Below are positions 35,771 through 46,555 of a DNA stretch of 64,000 nt, piece after piece. Source of the stretch: Anagrus nilaparvatae (taxonomy: Eukaryota; Arthropoda; Insecta; Hymenoptera; Mymaridae). Location: the NCBI GenBank assembly GCA_022575985.1, contig JAKSXM010000142.1, positions 5,954,001 through 6,018,000 of the forward strand, written 5' to 3'. The stretch's first letter is position 1; each line of letters begins with the position of its first letter. The notes beneath the pieces were generated by a model. That model ran no database searches, was not told the origin of the DNA, and saw nothing but the letters and a program-made list of their open reading frames with translations. A program made the position numbers and the translations under genes.

Positions 35771-37248
35771 ACGCACCTTTGAAAAAAAATCCTTATTTTC
35801 ACTAGTATTCACAGCACAAAATTTTTGAACATAAAAATATATTTGTTAAATATATAAAATTATAGTCCAATTCACAATAATACCAAATATTCAAAAGCAC
35901 TTGACAGGTAAATAAACAGAACACAAGTAAGACCGTCTCAAATGCCGGTTTACTAACTAATAACTCAAAAATGGACCTCTAGCTCCTTGATATAAGGATC
36001 CTAAAGAGGGTATTTAGGAGGGGATGTCCAGTAGTTTTAAAGAATTATTTTGGAAGACCCTTGTTCCGTTGAGGGCGGATACGTTCGAGTAATTCTATTG
36101 GTTTATTTTTAAAATTCATCTGGACATCACGTTGAGTGGGGATCAAGTTGAAATCATCAATTTGTTTCTTTTTTTCAAAAGACAGAAACTTAAACACATA
36201 AATAAATGTATTACTTAAATAATTAATTTCAAATAATTAATAATAAAAATTTGTATGCACTTATAATTTTTAATTTTGTTATTATGCGCTTGAAAAATTT
36301 TTTTTTTAATTATAAAATTAGGTATGCAGCTTTTTCCCGCAACCCAATAAAAAATTGCTTGATAATGATATATATGATTTGTTTATTTATTATTATTATT
36401 TTTTTTAATACTTGTGTTTATAGAAAATGAAAAATTTTCGCCTCTGAAACCTAAAACCTACGTTTAAGGTCGCTCTCTCCGTAACTGGGTGTTAATAATA
36501 ATAATTTTTTAGTGAAAAATTCAACTTTTCAGTATTTGGTACAACAATATAAAAAAAAAATCAAAAATGTTTATTTGTTTAAACAAATATTAAATTTTTG
36601 AAATTTTCGTATAATAAAAATCTGAATTTCCAGATCTGGTCAACTTGAATCAAAATTCTGCTTGGCTCATATTGAAAATCATTGAATTCTAGGGAAAAGT
36701 ACCGTAGATAATGAGTTACAGCCTCGGTTAAAGTTAATTGTTTAAAAAAAGAGTAAAAAATCCCTTAAAATTCATAAACAAATAGACTGAATTAACAAAC
36801 TCATTACTGAAGAGGTTTAGCGAAATGTTTTCAATATGGGCTAAGCAGAATTTTGATCCGAGTGGCCCAAATCTGGAATCTCAGGCTTTTATGACCCAAA
36901 AATTTCGAAAATTTAACAAATTATAAATAAACAATTTCAGTTTTTTTTAATTTTATTTTATGGTACTAAATACTGAAAAAAATTGAATCTTCCATTAAAA
37001 AATTATTATAAATAAATGGTTAAAAAATCTTATTTTTAAAATGTACTGCGCGAAGTCATGCAGTGGCGGAGAGAGCGTTCTTAATTATAAGTATATAATA
37101 TTTTGAAAAAATGCTTTATCTGGTCGATTTAATAATTATTATATTTAAAGTATAAAAAAGGAAGCCAACTAAAGTCCCTTATGTAAAAAAAATGTAAATT
37201 TAAAATAAAGGTTTAGATTTCTCCTCCGAAAAAAAATTCTGAATACTT
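35771..37248. other. Upstream region of giant-like gene; AT-rich non-coding
   Basis: The ~170 bases at 35930-36100 are the least AT-rich part and may contain promoter sites. Further out, two roughly inverted stretches (about 36430-36900 and 36900-37080, sharing 'gaccttaaacg/cgctctctccg' type words and 'ctgaatttccagatctgg' against 'caaatctggaatctcag') suggest another old foldback element at about 36460-37080. No gene. Confidence 0.4.
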
Positions 37249-37339
37249 ACCCGAATGGAATCGGAAGTATAGGCTGATCCGGCCCAGATCTGGCCCGGAT
37301 CTGGGCCGGATCGGCCCATACTTCAGATTCTATTCGGGT
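37249..37339. repeat. 91-bp GC-rich near-perfect palindrome
   Basis: Left half (acccgaatggaatcggaagt...gatccggcccagatct) pairs with the right half (ggatctgggccggatc...ttctattcgggt) with only a few mismatches. It is far richer in G+C than its surroundings. It could be a very small MITE or a cruciform-forming site. Confidence 0.8.
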
Positions 37340-38436
37340 ACTTGAACATGCAAATTTTAGAAAAATTTGAAATCCTATAAGATAGTCAATTTTCAAGTTA
37401 CTTTTTAAAATTAAAATACACAAAAATTCTAAATACGTTTTTCTGAGTATAAAATTCATTAAATAATTTATATTGTAAAATTGATAAAAATTGATAAACC
37501 ATCAAAACAAAAACAAAAACACTTATATTTTATATAATATTTATATCAATAAGAATATTCCTAAGAAAAATTACGCAATAAGTCACTTTCACGTCACGTA
37601 AAATTCAAAAATTTAATATAAATTGAATGGAAAATTCTACGAACGAAAAAAAAATTGAAGATAAATTTAAGAAAAATAATATATAACAATACAAAAGATA
37701 ATTCTTGTAAGTATACAGATTATAATAATAAAAAAACAGAAAAATGTCAAAAAGTATTAAAAATTAAAACTGGCCCTTGTCCATTTTTACTTAAATAAAC
37801 ACAAAAAAAATATTCATATCAAAAGACAGATCAAATTCTTCTATTGTCTATTTTTGAAGCAGAGCAATGGCAGGTATACTTAAAATATTTATTATTAAAA
37901 TCCCTTGAAAATATTGTATAAGGTGCATAAGTACATTACAATCTTAACCGAATCTTAACTAAAAATTTTGTATTTTCTTTAAACTAAAATCCTTGATCTT
38001 TTAAAAAAATATCATGCCAGGACCTTAGAGTTTTTGCGACAAAGTATAAAGTCAAAAAATCATTTTGCTCTATTCTTATTTTTAACTGACCAAAGAGTCA
38101 AATTTTATATCTGCTTAACCCCTTTATATATTTCAACATTTTTCTTTGTAGCTGTAATGCATTATTTATAATTATAAGAAAAGCTTTTTACTTTCTTTTA
38201 AAAAATATAGTTTTTTTGAAATTTTTTGTGCAGAAACTACAGCTGGATAAAAAATGTTTAAAATTTTAACAATCAGTGATAAATAAATACTATTTTTGAA
38301 TTTTGAAATAAAACTATTCTTGAAGTCATAAATAAATATTTTTTTTGAAAAATAATTAAATACTTAGGATAAAAATGGATCTTTTATGATAAAAAAAATT
38401 ACTTTCATCCCCTTGGCAAGACCTATTAAATAAGTT
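37340..38436. other. AT-rich non-coding stretch
   Basis: I see no gene, RNA gene or recognisable repeat here. Confidence 0.35.
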
Positions 38437-38870
38437 CACTATAAAAAGTAACTTTCTTATATTAACAAAAAAATTAGAACATTTTCGAAAAATTAGTGAA
38501 TTTTCAAAAAATTTTGTAAATATTCGATAAAAATCGTAAATTTACTAAATTTAGTACCTGTATCATCGAAAAATTCGAGAATTCTCGATTTTTTTTTTGT
38601 GAATTCGCAAGAAAAATGGATAATTTACAATTTTTTCTCTCGAAAATTTACAAAAAATAGTTGTAAATTTCCGAAAAATAGTTGTGAATTTACAATTTGT
38701 TTCGTAAAATCACAAAAAAAAATCGAGAATTCTCGAATTTTTCGAGAATATACTAAATTTAGTTAATTTACGATTTTTATCGAATATTTACAAAATTTTT
38801 TGAAAATTCACTAATTTTTCGAAAAAATTCTATTTTTTTTGTAAATCTAAGAAAGTTACTGTTTACAGTT
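38437..38870. mobile_element. CACTGTAAAAAGTAAC foldback MITE, copy 4
   Basis: 434 bp; left end CACTATAAAAAGTAACTTTC, right end gaaagttactgtttacagt. Slightly more diverged ends and a small internal duplication of 'aaaaatagttgt(a/g)aattt' near 38650-38690. Confidence 0.75.
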
Positions 38871-40373
38871 TACATATTGACCGTTTTTAATGATTTCATC
38901 AGAAAAAATTTCCGTCTAAACTACCTAGTCTATTTTTACAGCAAAGGACTGTAATTTTCACCCATATAAGATCTAATTTATTTTTAAGAGTTGATATTAT
39001 TATTTTGTTGTGGGAGCATGCTTGTTTTATTATCCTCAAGAATCTATTTTTGAATAATAAGTTTGTTTGCGATTTCAAGCAGCGAGCAGCCTTATTGTGT
39101 AAATGTAACAGAAGAGTAAAACTGGTTAATGGAATTTCCAGAAAACTGAACAATATGTAATTTTAATTATATTATTTTATGATAATCTTTATTTTTTTTA
39201 GATGCTTCAGAAGAAAAGAGTCCTTATTTATTTAAAATATGAAATAATTATATGATGTAACGTTGTATTGTTTTGAGGATTCATTTACGCATAGATGTTT
39301 ATGCAATTACGTGACCAAATGTGTAAAGAGTTGGATTATGAAAATTATCATGGGTTTTATTTTTGAAAATTGCGATTTTGGGTGCCGCACCTTTTTTCTT
39401 TCTATTATAGTTTAAGAAAGGATTATTTTTCTAGTTAACAAGCAAGTAAATTAAATTGTTTTAAAAACAGGCTCATTTATCAGTAAAGAAAACTACGAAG
39501 TAATTTGTATCTTCATATTCATTTTTTGTTATTACTTCATTTACATTTTTTGTCCATAAATATCTTCAAATTTAAAATTTATTTTTCAAGAACTATAGTA
39601 GGTTAACTAAAGATAAAAATTGATTATAGGAAAAATTGCCATAATATGAACTTTTTAGGATGAAAATGGCATTTAGAGAAAATTCAGGCAATAATATTTA
39701 AAATATTTAAACACAATTTTTAAAATATTATGTTGATCACGCGTGGCAAGATTATGCAAAAGAAATTTAATCTCACCACAGATAAATCATTCATATTTAA
39801 TTCATTCAAAGATTTATTTATAACTCATAAAAAAAAGATAAGAAATTTTTGTGAAAGGAATAAATTTTCTAAACAAACAATACAGTTTTATAGTTTTATT
39901 ACTCTACAATACATATTGTCGTATGAGAATTGATAATCGGTTTATTTAAAACCAAAGCTTTAATTACCCATTTGTATAATAATAACTGTTATTTACATTT
40001 TTTTGTTTGAAATTATAATCGTATAAATCCATTTAAACATTTAGGTAATATTTTCTATATTTGAAATTGAAATATAAAATTTCTAAAATAAAAAACTGAT
40101 GTGTGATCAGAATCTGTTCCTCGATTTATTCTTATTTTTATTGGTTGCGCTGATTTTGTCACGCGCGTGATTTTTATTGGGTTTTTATTTCAATTTTTAT
40201 TTTTATTTTTATTTTTATTTTTATTTATATTTTATATTTTTATTATTTTTATTTACTTAATAAAAATTTTTATTGGCAAGCGGTGTAAACAAGAAGTTCT
40301 ATGGTCGCACACGCTTACTCCACAAATTAAAGTAAAAAAAATAAAATTTAACATGGTTTTTATATGTATTTAT
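38871..40373. other. AT-rich non-coding stretch with (TTTTTA)n microsatellite
   Basis: No gene supported. A (ttttta)n run sits at about 40186-40255. Short frames at 38899-39153 (-) and 39730-39933 (+) have no coding support. Confidence 0.45.
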
Positions 40374-42925
40374 AAAGGCTATGCCCGGATCTATATAGTG
40401 AATTGGCCCACGAAAGATATTTAAAAACTAATTGTATTAGGTCAATAGTCCAGGTAAATGTGTTAAAAAAAAGGCCAAACCTATACTTAATTATGAAAGT
40501 GGATGAATCGAGTTGAAACCTTTTGCATTCTCTTCAGGAACATCTCAGGAACAAAGCGTACCCAGGAAATTATTCTCCTAAGAAAGGGGGCAATTTTAAC
40601 CCCATTACCCCCCCCCCCAATTATCACACAAGTAAAAAATTGTTTAAAAAATGATTTTTTTTAATTTCAATAAGTCCATATAGGTTTTTTGGGTCAAGGA
40701 ATTCGAAACTTATGTCAGAAATACTATTTAAGCTACTGCTGAAGGTAAATTAGCCCTTTTTTACCCTTTTTACCCCCAAAATATGTAATTTTTTAAAAAT
40801 AGTGTTTTTCCCAATTCTAAAATGCCTCTATGGGTTTTTCGGGTCACAGAATTCAAAACTGACGTCAGAAATATTATTTAAGCCATTTCTGGGGGTGAAT
40901 TAGCCCTTTTTTACCCTTTTTACCCCCAAAATATGTAATTCCCCCCCCCCCCCCAATGACTTAAATAATATTTCTGACGTCAGTTTTGAATTCTGTGACC
41001 CGAAAAACCTATAGAGGCATTTTAGAATTAAAAAAAACACTAATTTTAAAGAATTACATATTTTGGGGGTAAAAAGGGGTGAAAAAGGGCTAATTCACCC
41101 CCAGCAATGGCTTAAATAATATTTCTGACGTCAGTTTTGAATTTTGTGACCCAAAAAACCCATAGAGGCATTTTAGAATTAAAAAAAAACTAATTTTAAA
41201 GAATTACATATTTTGGGGGTTAAAAGGGGTGAAAAAGGGCTAATTCACACTCAGCAATGGCTTAAATAATATTTCTGACGTCAGTTTTGAATTCTGTGTC
41301 CCGAAAAACCCATAGAGTTATTTTAGAATTGGGAAAAACACTAATTTTAAATAATTACATATTTTGGGGGTAAAAAGGGTAAAAAAGGGCTAATTTACCC
41401 CTAGCAATAGCTTAAATAGTATTTCTGACATAAGTTTCGAATTCCTTGACCCAAAAAACCTATATGGACTTATTAAAATTAAAAAAAATCATTTTTTAAA
41501 TAATTTTGTACTTGTGTGGTAAGTGGGGGGGGGGGGGTTAAAATTGCCCCCTTTCGTAGGAGAATAATTTCCTGGGTACGCTTTGTTCCTGAGATGTTCC
41601 TGAAGAGAATGCAAAAGGTTTCAACTCGATTCATCCACTTTCATAATTAGGTATAGGTGGTTTCACACATTTACCTGGACTACAAAGTACACCTAAAAAA
41701 AATAGGATTCTGAAGTTTTCAGACCTCCAGATGTCTTCAGCTCTGATTGGCAGCCTATTAATGACAAAAAAAAAATTAAATTTTTAGCGACTTTTTAGTC
41801 GTCTTTCTGATACTCCCGTGGTAAAACGATTCTGTCAAAATGATCTTGCGACCTCTCATTCAAAAGGTTAGACGATATACTTTGAAATAAAATTACTTTT
41901 GGAAGTGATTTTAGTGCATCCTTTTGATTGGTAGACCATAAACCGTCCAAAATAAATTTTTTTTCTTCATAAATTTCAACTTTCGCTGCGATTTAAAAAA
42001 AATTAAGAGATATGCCCATTCTATTTTTTTTTTTAAATAATGAAAAATAATACTTTTGCGATTTTTCGAAAAAGGACCCCGCACAAATGAATCGGAAATG
42101 GCCGTTCGATCAAATTAGGTGAATTTTTTGTTTGTTTTAAATTTTATTATCCTGAAAAAAAGTTTCCATGGACAAAAAGCTCCAAAGTCTTAACTTTGGC
42201 TGCTACGGAGAATGAAAGCTCCATAGCTCTATTACACAGGCACACAAAAAAAAAATCATGTACCAGAGAGTAAACCCCCTGGTATGGGGGTTTTTGGTGG
42301 TGCTAAAACTGAATATGGCTAAAGAAATGCAATAAAACTAGCCAATTTGCCCCCAGCGCCCTTTTTTTTCGAAAAATCGCAAAATTAAAAACAAAAGTTA
42401 TTTCAGTTTTTTAAGTATTTGACCATGTTGCCCCAAATGTTTTTGAGCGCGGATGGTCGCAAATGAAAATTTGTTTTATTTTTCATTAGTTAAAAAAAAA
42501 ATAGAATGGGCATATCTCTAAATTTTTTTTAAATCGCTGCCAAAGTTGAAATTTAGGATCCCGAAATTTAAGGAAAAAAATATTTTATTTTGGACGGTTT
42601 ATGGTCTACCAATCAAAAGGATGCACTAAAATCACTTCCAAAAGTAATTTTATTTCAAAGTATATCGTCTAACCTTTTGAATGAGAGGTCGCAAGATCAT
42701 TTTGACAGAATCGTTTTACCACGGGAGTATCAGAAAGACGACGAAAAAGTCGCTAAAAATTTAATTTTTTTTTTTGTCATTAATAGGCTGCCAATCAGAG
42801 CTGAAGACATCTGGAGGTCTGAAAACTTCAGGATCCTATTTTTTTTAGGTGTACTTTGACCTAATACAATTAGTATTGTATTGAATCGTGGGCCGATTCA
42901 TTATATAGATCCGGGCATAGCCTTT
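40374..42925. mobile_element. Outer foldback element (AAAGGCTATGCCCGGATCTA termini) with a second foldback in its left arm
   Basis: The ends AAAGGCTATGCCCGGATCTA at 40374 and its inverse at about 42890-42925 are followed inward by matching arms. 'aattgtattaggtcaa' (40428) pairs with its inverse near 42858. Resuming after the insertion, 'agtacacctaaaaaaaatag' (41687) pairs with its inverse near 42835, and the arms stay complementary to about 42050 against 42490. Frames inside, such as 42590-42859, are parts of an arm and not genes. Removing the nested element leaves about 1.3 kb. Confidence 0.8.
40446..41682. mobile_element. Nested 1.24-kb foldback (TAGTCCAGGTAAATGTGT termini) with CAA target duplication
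   Basis: The element starts TAGTCCAGGTAAATGTGT and ends with the inverse. It is flanked by CAA at 40443-40445 and 41683-41685, and the intact right arm of the outer element has a single CAA there, so the empty site is visible. Inside, a ~150-bp module (taaaggg..ccccaaaatatgtaatt, 'gacgtcagttttgaattctgt') is repeated in inverted and tandem order. Poly-C/G tracts of 10-16 bases sit near 40605, 40940 and 41525. Confidence 0.85.
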
Positions 42926-43485
42926 AGAGATTGTTTTAACCCCCCCCCCCCACGGGGGGTGAATACATTTTATGATGGTTAAAATAGTTGAAAATATTTT
43001 TAAATACTTGACTCCACAAAAAAAAAGTAAAAAAACAAACTTATGTTTTTTCTATTTTTTTAAATTTTGGAGGTAGTTTTTACCCTCCACAATTAGTGCA
43101 TATATCCTAATTTTGGTCAATTATAAAAAAGTCGCAATATCTTCTTCATCCATAATCAAAAAATAAAATATGTTTGACCATATTAGCTTTACTTTCGAAA
43201 TTTTGCACAAAAATACCCTTAAAAAGGGTTAGTTTTATCTGATTTAAAGGTGTTCCCCTATTTTCCAACCCTATTTGACACCGGATTCGTATTCAGGGGC
43301 CCAAAAAACATATACTAGAGCAAATCTTTTAATTTATTATAACTATAATGAACTGCAAAAATAATTATAAATTTTAATAAAAAATATTTAAACTAATAGA
43401 ACATATAACATTCTATAATATTCTATAACATTCAGCTTATATATAAGCTTCAGCGCACAGGGGACTTGCCCCTTAGTCTAATTAA
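42926..43485. other. Non-coding stretch between foldbacks and satellite
   Basis: Begins with a poly-C tract (42941-42950). No gene seen. A short duplication 'acattctataatattctata' lies near 43408-43430. Confidence 0.4.
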
Positions 43486-43750
43486 GAAAGTGCTGATAAA
43501 AAGGGGAATCCGAAATTTTTTGACAATTTTTATTTTGCCCAAAATCGAAAGGGGTATATATGGAAATATGTCAGATTATTGGTTTTTTCAAATTTTTTGT
43601 CGTTTTGTACTGAAAAAGATCTGAATCAGTGAAAAACTTAAATCAGTATGGTTCACGGGGCCAGTAAGCTCAAAAAACTTGATAGAAACGGATTAAGTGA
43701 ATTTAATTTAAACATTTTTGGCAATAACTTTGTTTCAAGTAGCTTAATGC
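43486..43750. repeat. Single satellite unit (family of 11278-12560)
   Basis: Carries the satellite words 'gtgctgataaaaaggggaat', 'aaaatcgaaaggggtatat', 'ctgaaaaagatctgaa' and 'cagtgaaaaacttaa'. It leads directly into the upstream flank of knottin copy B. Confidence 0.7.
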
Positions 43751-43850
43751 TTTTCTCCTAAAGGAGAAATTCTAAGTAATCAAAATATTTTTAACATTTT
43801 AATGCATAAAATATCATGAATATTTAAAAAAGAATCTTATTTTCGCTTAA

Positions 43851-44324
43851 GGTGGCTTACGGTATTAGGTTCGTATATTTTAGGGCGACGTCAGAGGGAA
43901 GCATAACTAATTAATTAAATGTTATTATTTATTTTATAGATATGTGAATATTTAGAAGTTATTATTATTAATAATGCATTTTCTTATATAATGAGTGCGG
44001 CGTAAAAAACATTTTTAAAATACAAAACAAAAATTTTATTGAAAGGGGCCCGCGACTAAAATTACGTGTTTATAATTTAATCAGCAACTATTGTATTTTT
44101 TTCTTGCAAAAGTTTCTATTTTTGTTAAATAACACGTGTATAGAATTTTATTTAAAAATATTCGTTTTTGAATTTGTACGAAGTAAAACAGTATCAACTC
44201 TTATTTCTTTCTTAATTAATCGAGAACCTGGGCATTGTTTGGGATTAATGGATTTGTTTTTTAATTATCTTCATCTTCAGTAAATTTTAGTTTATATTAT
44301 TCGTTTATTATAAACTGAGCCATC
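43851..44324. mobile_element. 474-bp TTAA-flanked MITE in the upstream flank of knottin copy B
   Basis: The element lies between TTAA at 43847-43850 and TTAA at 44325-44328. The same flank in other copies has a single uninterrupted 'gcttaattaaatattatttta' (near 46355), so the empty site is known. Ends are GGTGGCTTACGG and, inverted, GATGGCTCAG. TTAA duplication is characteristic of piggyBac-type transposition. A similar end, 'aagatggctcacgg', occurs at about 8068. Confidence 0.75.
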
Positions 44325-44489
44325 TTAATTAAATATTATTTTATTAAATATTAAGTTCATAAATTATTAATATAATATTAATTATTATCATTTTCTTAAT
44401 CGATTCTCGAAATGGGAGTACGTGGCTTATAAGTCGTGCCCAATGTTATTGCAAAGTACTGTTAAAAAAGTCTTGCTACTCTGCACATC

Positions 44490-44731
44490 ATGTCTAAGGT
44501 TTTTCTTTTCACTTGCCTCCTTTTATTGGCACTAATAAGTTTATTCGAAGTTGCTGAAAGTTGTTCCCCAGAAGGAAGAGAGGTAAGCATAGTCAATTTT
44601 TTATTTTTGTTAAAAATATTGTTAATTTATTAATATTACAGTGCTTTTCTCATGAAGATTGCTGTACTGGACACTGTGTTATTTTGGCCGGGATGCATAC
44701 GTGTTTTTCTATTAATAAATTAGATATGTAA
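44490..44731 (+). CDS. Secreted six-cysteine knottin, copy B (TATA-less)
   Basis: Exon 1 is 44490-44582 and exon 2 is 44642-44731, with a 59-bp phase-0 intron; the product is 60 residues. The signal peptide is nearly identical to copy A. The mature peptide keeps C-x6-C-x5-CC-x3-C-x8-C but differs at most non-cysteine positions, and it has a longer C-terminal tail of eight residues after Cys6. Compared with copies A, C and E, about 30 bp including the TATA box is missing (the promoter jumps from 'caatgtta' to 'ttgcaaag'), and a 474-bp MITE sits upstream at 43851-44324. Expression may therefore be lost or altered although the frame is intact. Confidence 0.75.
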
Positions 44732-45128
44732 TCAATAATTTTAATAAATAATTTTTAACCTTTCAATTATACAAATTGAATTTTATGTTATTAATTTGTT
44801 GTTATGTTATTTTCCTTAAATAAGCGAGAATTATACGCACTGATTTTATAATTATTATACTAACCTGAAGCGATTACAGTGTCATTAAATTATTAGTCAC
44901 ATAAAACTTAAAAAAGTTTATAATAACAAAAATCTTATCAAACGAAACAAAGCTTTTAGAAGTAATCAAAATATTTTTAAGATTTTAATGCATAAAATAT
45001 CATGAATATTTAAAAAAGAATCTTATTTTCGCTTAATCAAATATTATTTTATTAAATATTAAGTTCATAAATTATCAGTATAATATTAATTATTATTATT
45101 TTTTAAATCGATTATCGGAATTGGAGTA

Positions 45129-45179
45129 CACGTGACTTATAATTAGTGCTCAAGGTTAAGAAATCTTCTTGTATAAAAA
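45129..45179 (+). promoter_or_regulatory. CACGTG E-box and TATA box of knottin copy C
   Basis: CACGTG at 45129-45134 and TATAAAAA at 45172-45179, 61 bp before the ATG. Copy E has both in the same places; copy A has the TATA box but gtACGTGg in place of the palindrome. Confidence 0.55.
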
Positions 45180-45239
45180 CGATAGAAATTGCAAAGTGTA
45201 TCAATACTGTTAAAAATTCTTGCTACTACTCTGCACATC

Positions 45240-45465
45240 ATGTCTAAAATTTTTCTTTTCACTTACCTCCTTTTATTGGCACTAATAAATTTATTCGAAG
45301 TTGCTGAAAGTTGTTATCCATCAGGAAAACTCGTAAGCTAGTCAATTTTTTATTTTAGTTGAAAATATTGTTAATTTATTAATATTACAGTGCTTAGCTG
45401 GTGAAGGCTGCTGTTCTGGAGCATGTGTAAGAAATCCCGGGGACCCTGTAGGTTCTTGTCTTTAG
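45240..45465 (+). CDS. Secreted six-cysteine knottin, copy C
   Basis: Exon 1 is 45240-45332 and exon 2 is 45391-45465, with a 58-bp phase-0 intron; the product is 55 residues. Cysteine spacing is C-x6-C-x5-CC-x3-C-x10-C, so the last loop is two residues longer than in A and B. The signal peptide differs from A in only a few residues (Tyr for Cys, Asn for Ser). TATA box present. The donor of its exon 1 could also be used with the orphan exon 2 at 46216 (same phase), giving an alternative mature peptide; this is only a possibility. Confidence 0.8.
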
Positions 45466-45799
45466 ATAATGAAATACTTTATGTACGAAAATTTAATAAA
45501 AAATGTTTAACCTTTAAATTATAGAAATTAAATTTGATTTTATTAATTTGTTGTTATGTTATTTTCCTTAAATAAACGATAATTATATAAACTGATTTTA
45601 TAATTATTTTACTAACCTGAAGCGATTACAGTGTCATTAAATTATTAGACAAAATAAAACTTCAGAAGTAATCAAAATATTTTTAAAATTTTAATGCATA
45701 AAATATCATGAATATTTAAAAAAGAATCTTATTTTTGCTTAATCATATATTATATTATTAAATATTAAGTACATAAATTACACAGTTGCACAAAAAAAA

Positions 45800-46075
45800 A
45801 GTTCTGATCTTGTAACTATACTTACCTACAGGTAAGTTTTTCGATGTCCTAAAACCGAATCTGAAGTCAGAATTTAGACTACACCCTCAGATTTTGCCCC
45901 AGCTACCCCCAGCCACCCTCTAAACCACCCCTAAAAGCAAATATTTTACTATGTCCAAAAGTTAAAAATAAAAGTACTTTAGTTACGTATTTTGATGTCC
46001 TAAAACCGAATCTGAAGTCAGAATTTAGCCTACACCTTTAGTTTTTGCCCCAGCTACCCCAACCACCCTCTAATA
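45800..46075. repeat. Two tandem ~151-bp units upstream of knottin remnant D
   Basis: 'gatgtcctaaaaccgaatct' starts at 45843 and 45994, each followed by 'gaagtcagaatttag' and 'ttttgccccagctacccc'. It interrupts the upstream flank of the D copy. Confidence 0.75.
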
Positions 46076-46215
46076 AATGGATTAAGCGGATTTAAACATT
46101 TTTGGAAATAACTTTGTTTCAAGTAGCTCAATGCTGTACTCCTAATGAAGAAATTCTAAGTAATCAAAATATTTTTAATATATTAATGCATAAAATCATG
46201 AATTTTATATTACAG

Positions 46216-46290
46216 TGTGGTCATGGGGCCCCACCATGCTGTTCTGGAAGATGTGGACGAGTTGGAATTGTATCAAAATGTGTTGAATAA
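46216..46290 (+). pseudogene. Knottin copy D: orphan exon 2 without its signal-peptide exon
   Basis: After an intact acceptor (ttatattacag) a phase-0 frame of 24 codons encodes the second half of the knottin (C-x6-CC-x3-C-x8-C) and ends in TAA. The preceding sequence is the 5' flank of the family ('aatcaaaatatttttaat..aatgcataaaatcatgaa'), fused directly to the last bases of the intron. Promoter, exon 1 and most of the intron are therefore deleted. On its own it cannot make a secreted peptide. Confidence 0.75.
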
Positions 46291-46446
46291 CCACTGCATG
46301 TACAAAAACTACTCGTAAATAAAAGTTATTTAAAAAAGAATGTTATTTTTGCTTAATTAAATATTATTTTACTAAATATTATGTTTATAAATTATTAATA
46401 TTTGTGATTTTTATTATTTTTTTAATCGATTCTCGGAATGGGAGTA

Positions 46447-46497
46447 CACGTGACTTGTAATTACGGCTCAATGTTAAGAAATTTTCTTGTATAAAAG
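46447..46497 (+). promoter_or_regulatory. CACGTG E-box and TATA box of knottin copy E
   Basis: CACGTG at 46447-46452 and TATAAAAG at 46490-46497, 59 bp before the ATG, as in copy C. Confidence 0.55.
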
Positions 46498-46555
46498 CTA
46501 CAGAAATTGCAAAGCGTATCAACACTGTTAAAAAAGTCTTGCTGCTCTGCACATC

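Noticed and set aside
42590..42859. An 89-codon plus-strand open frame
   Set aside because: It lies entirely in the right arm of a foldback element and the left arm carries the inverse; there is no family resemblance.
46102..46290. 62-codon frame including the D exon as a complete gene
   Set aside because: It opens at TTG, not ATG, and its first part is satellite and flank sequence; only 46216-46290 is homologous to the knottins.
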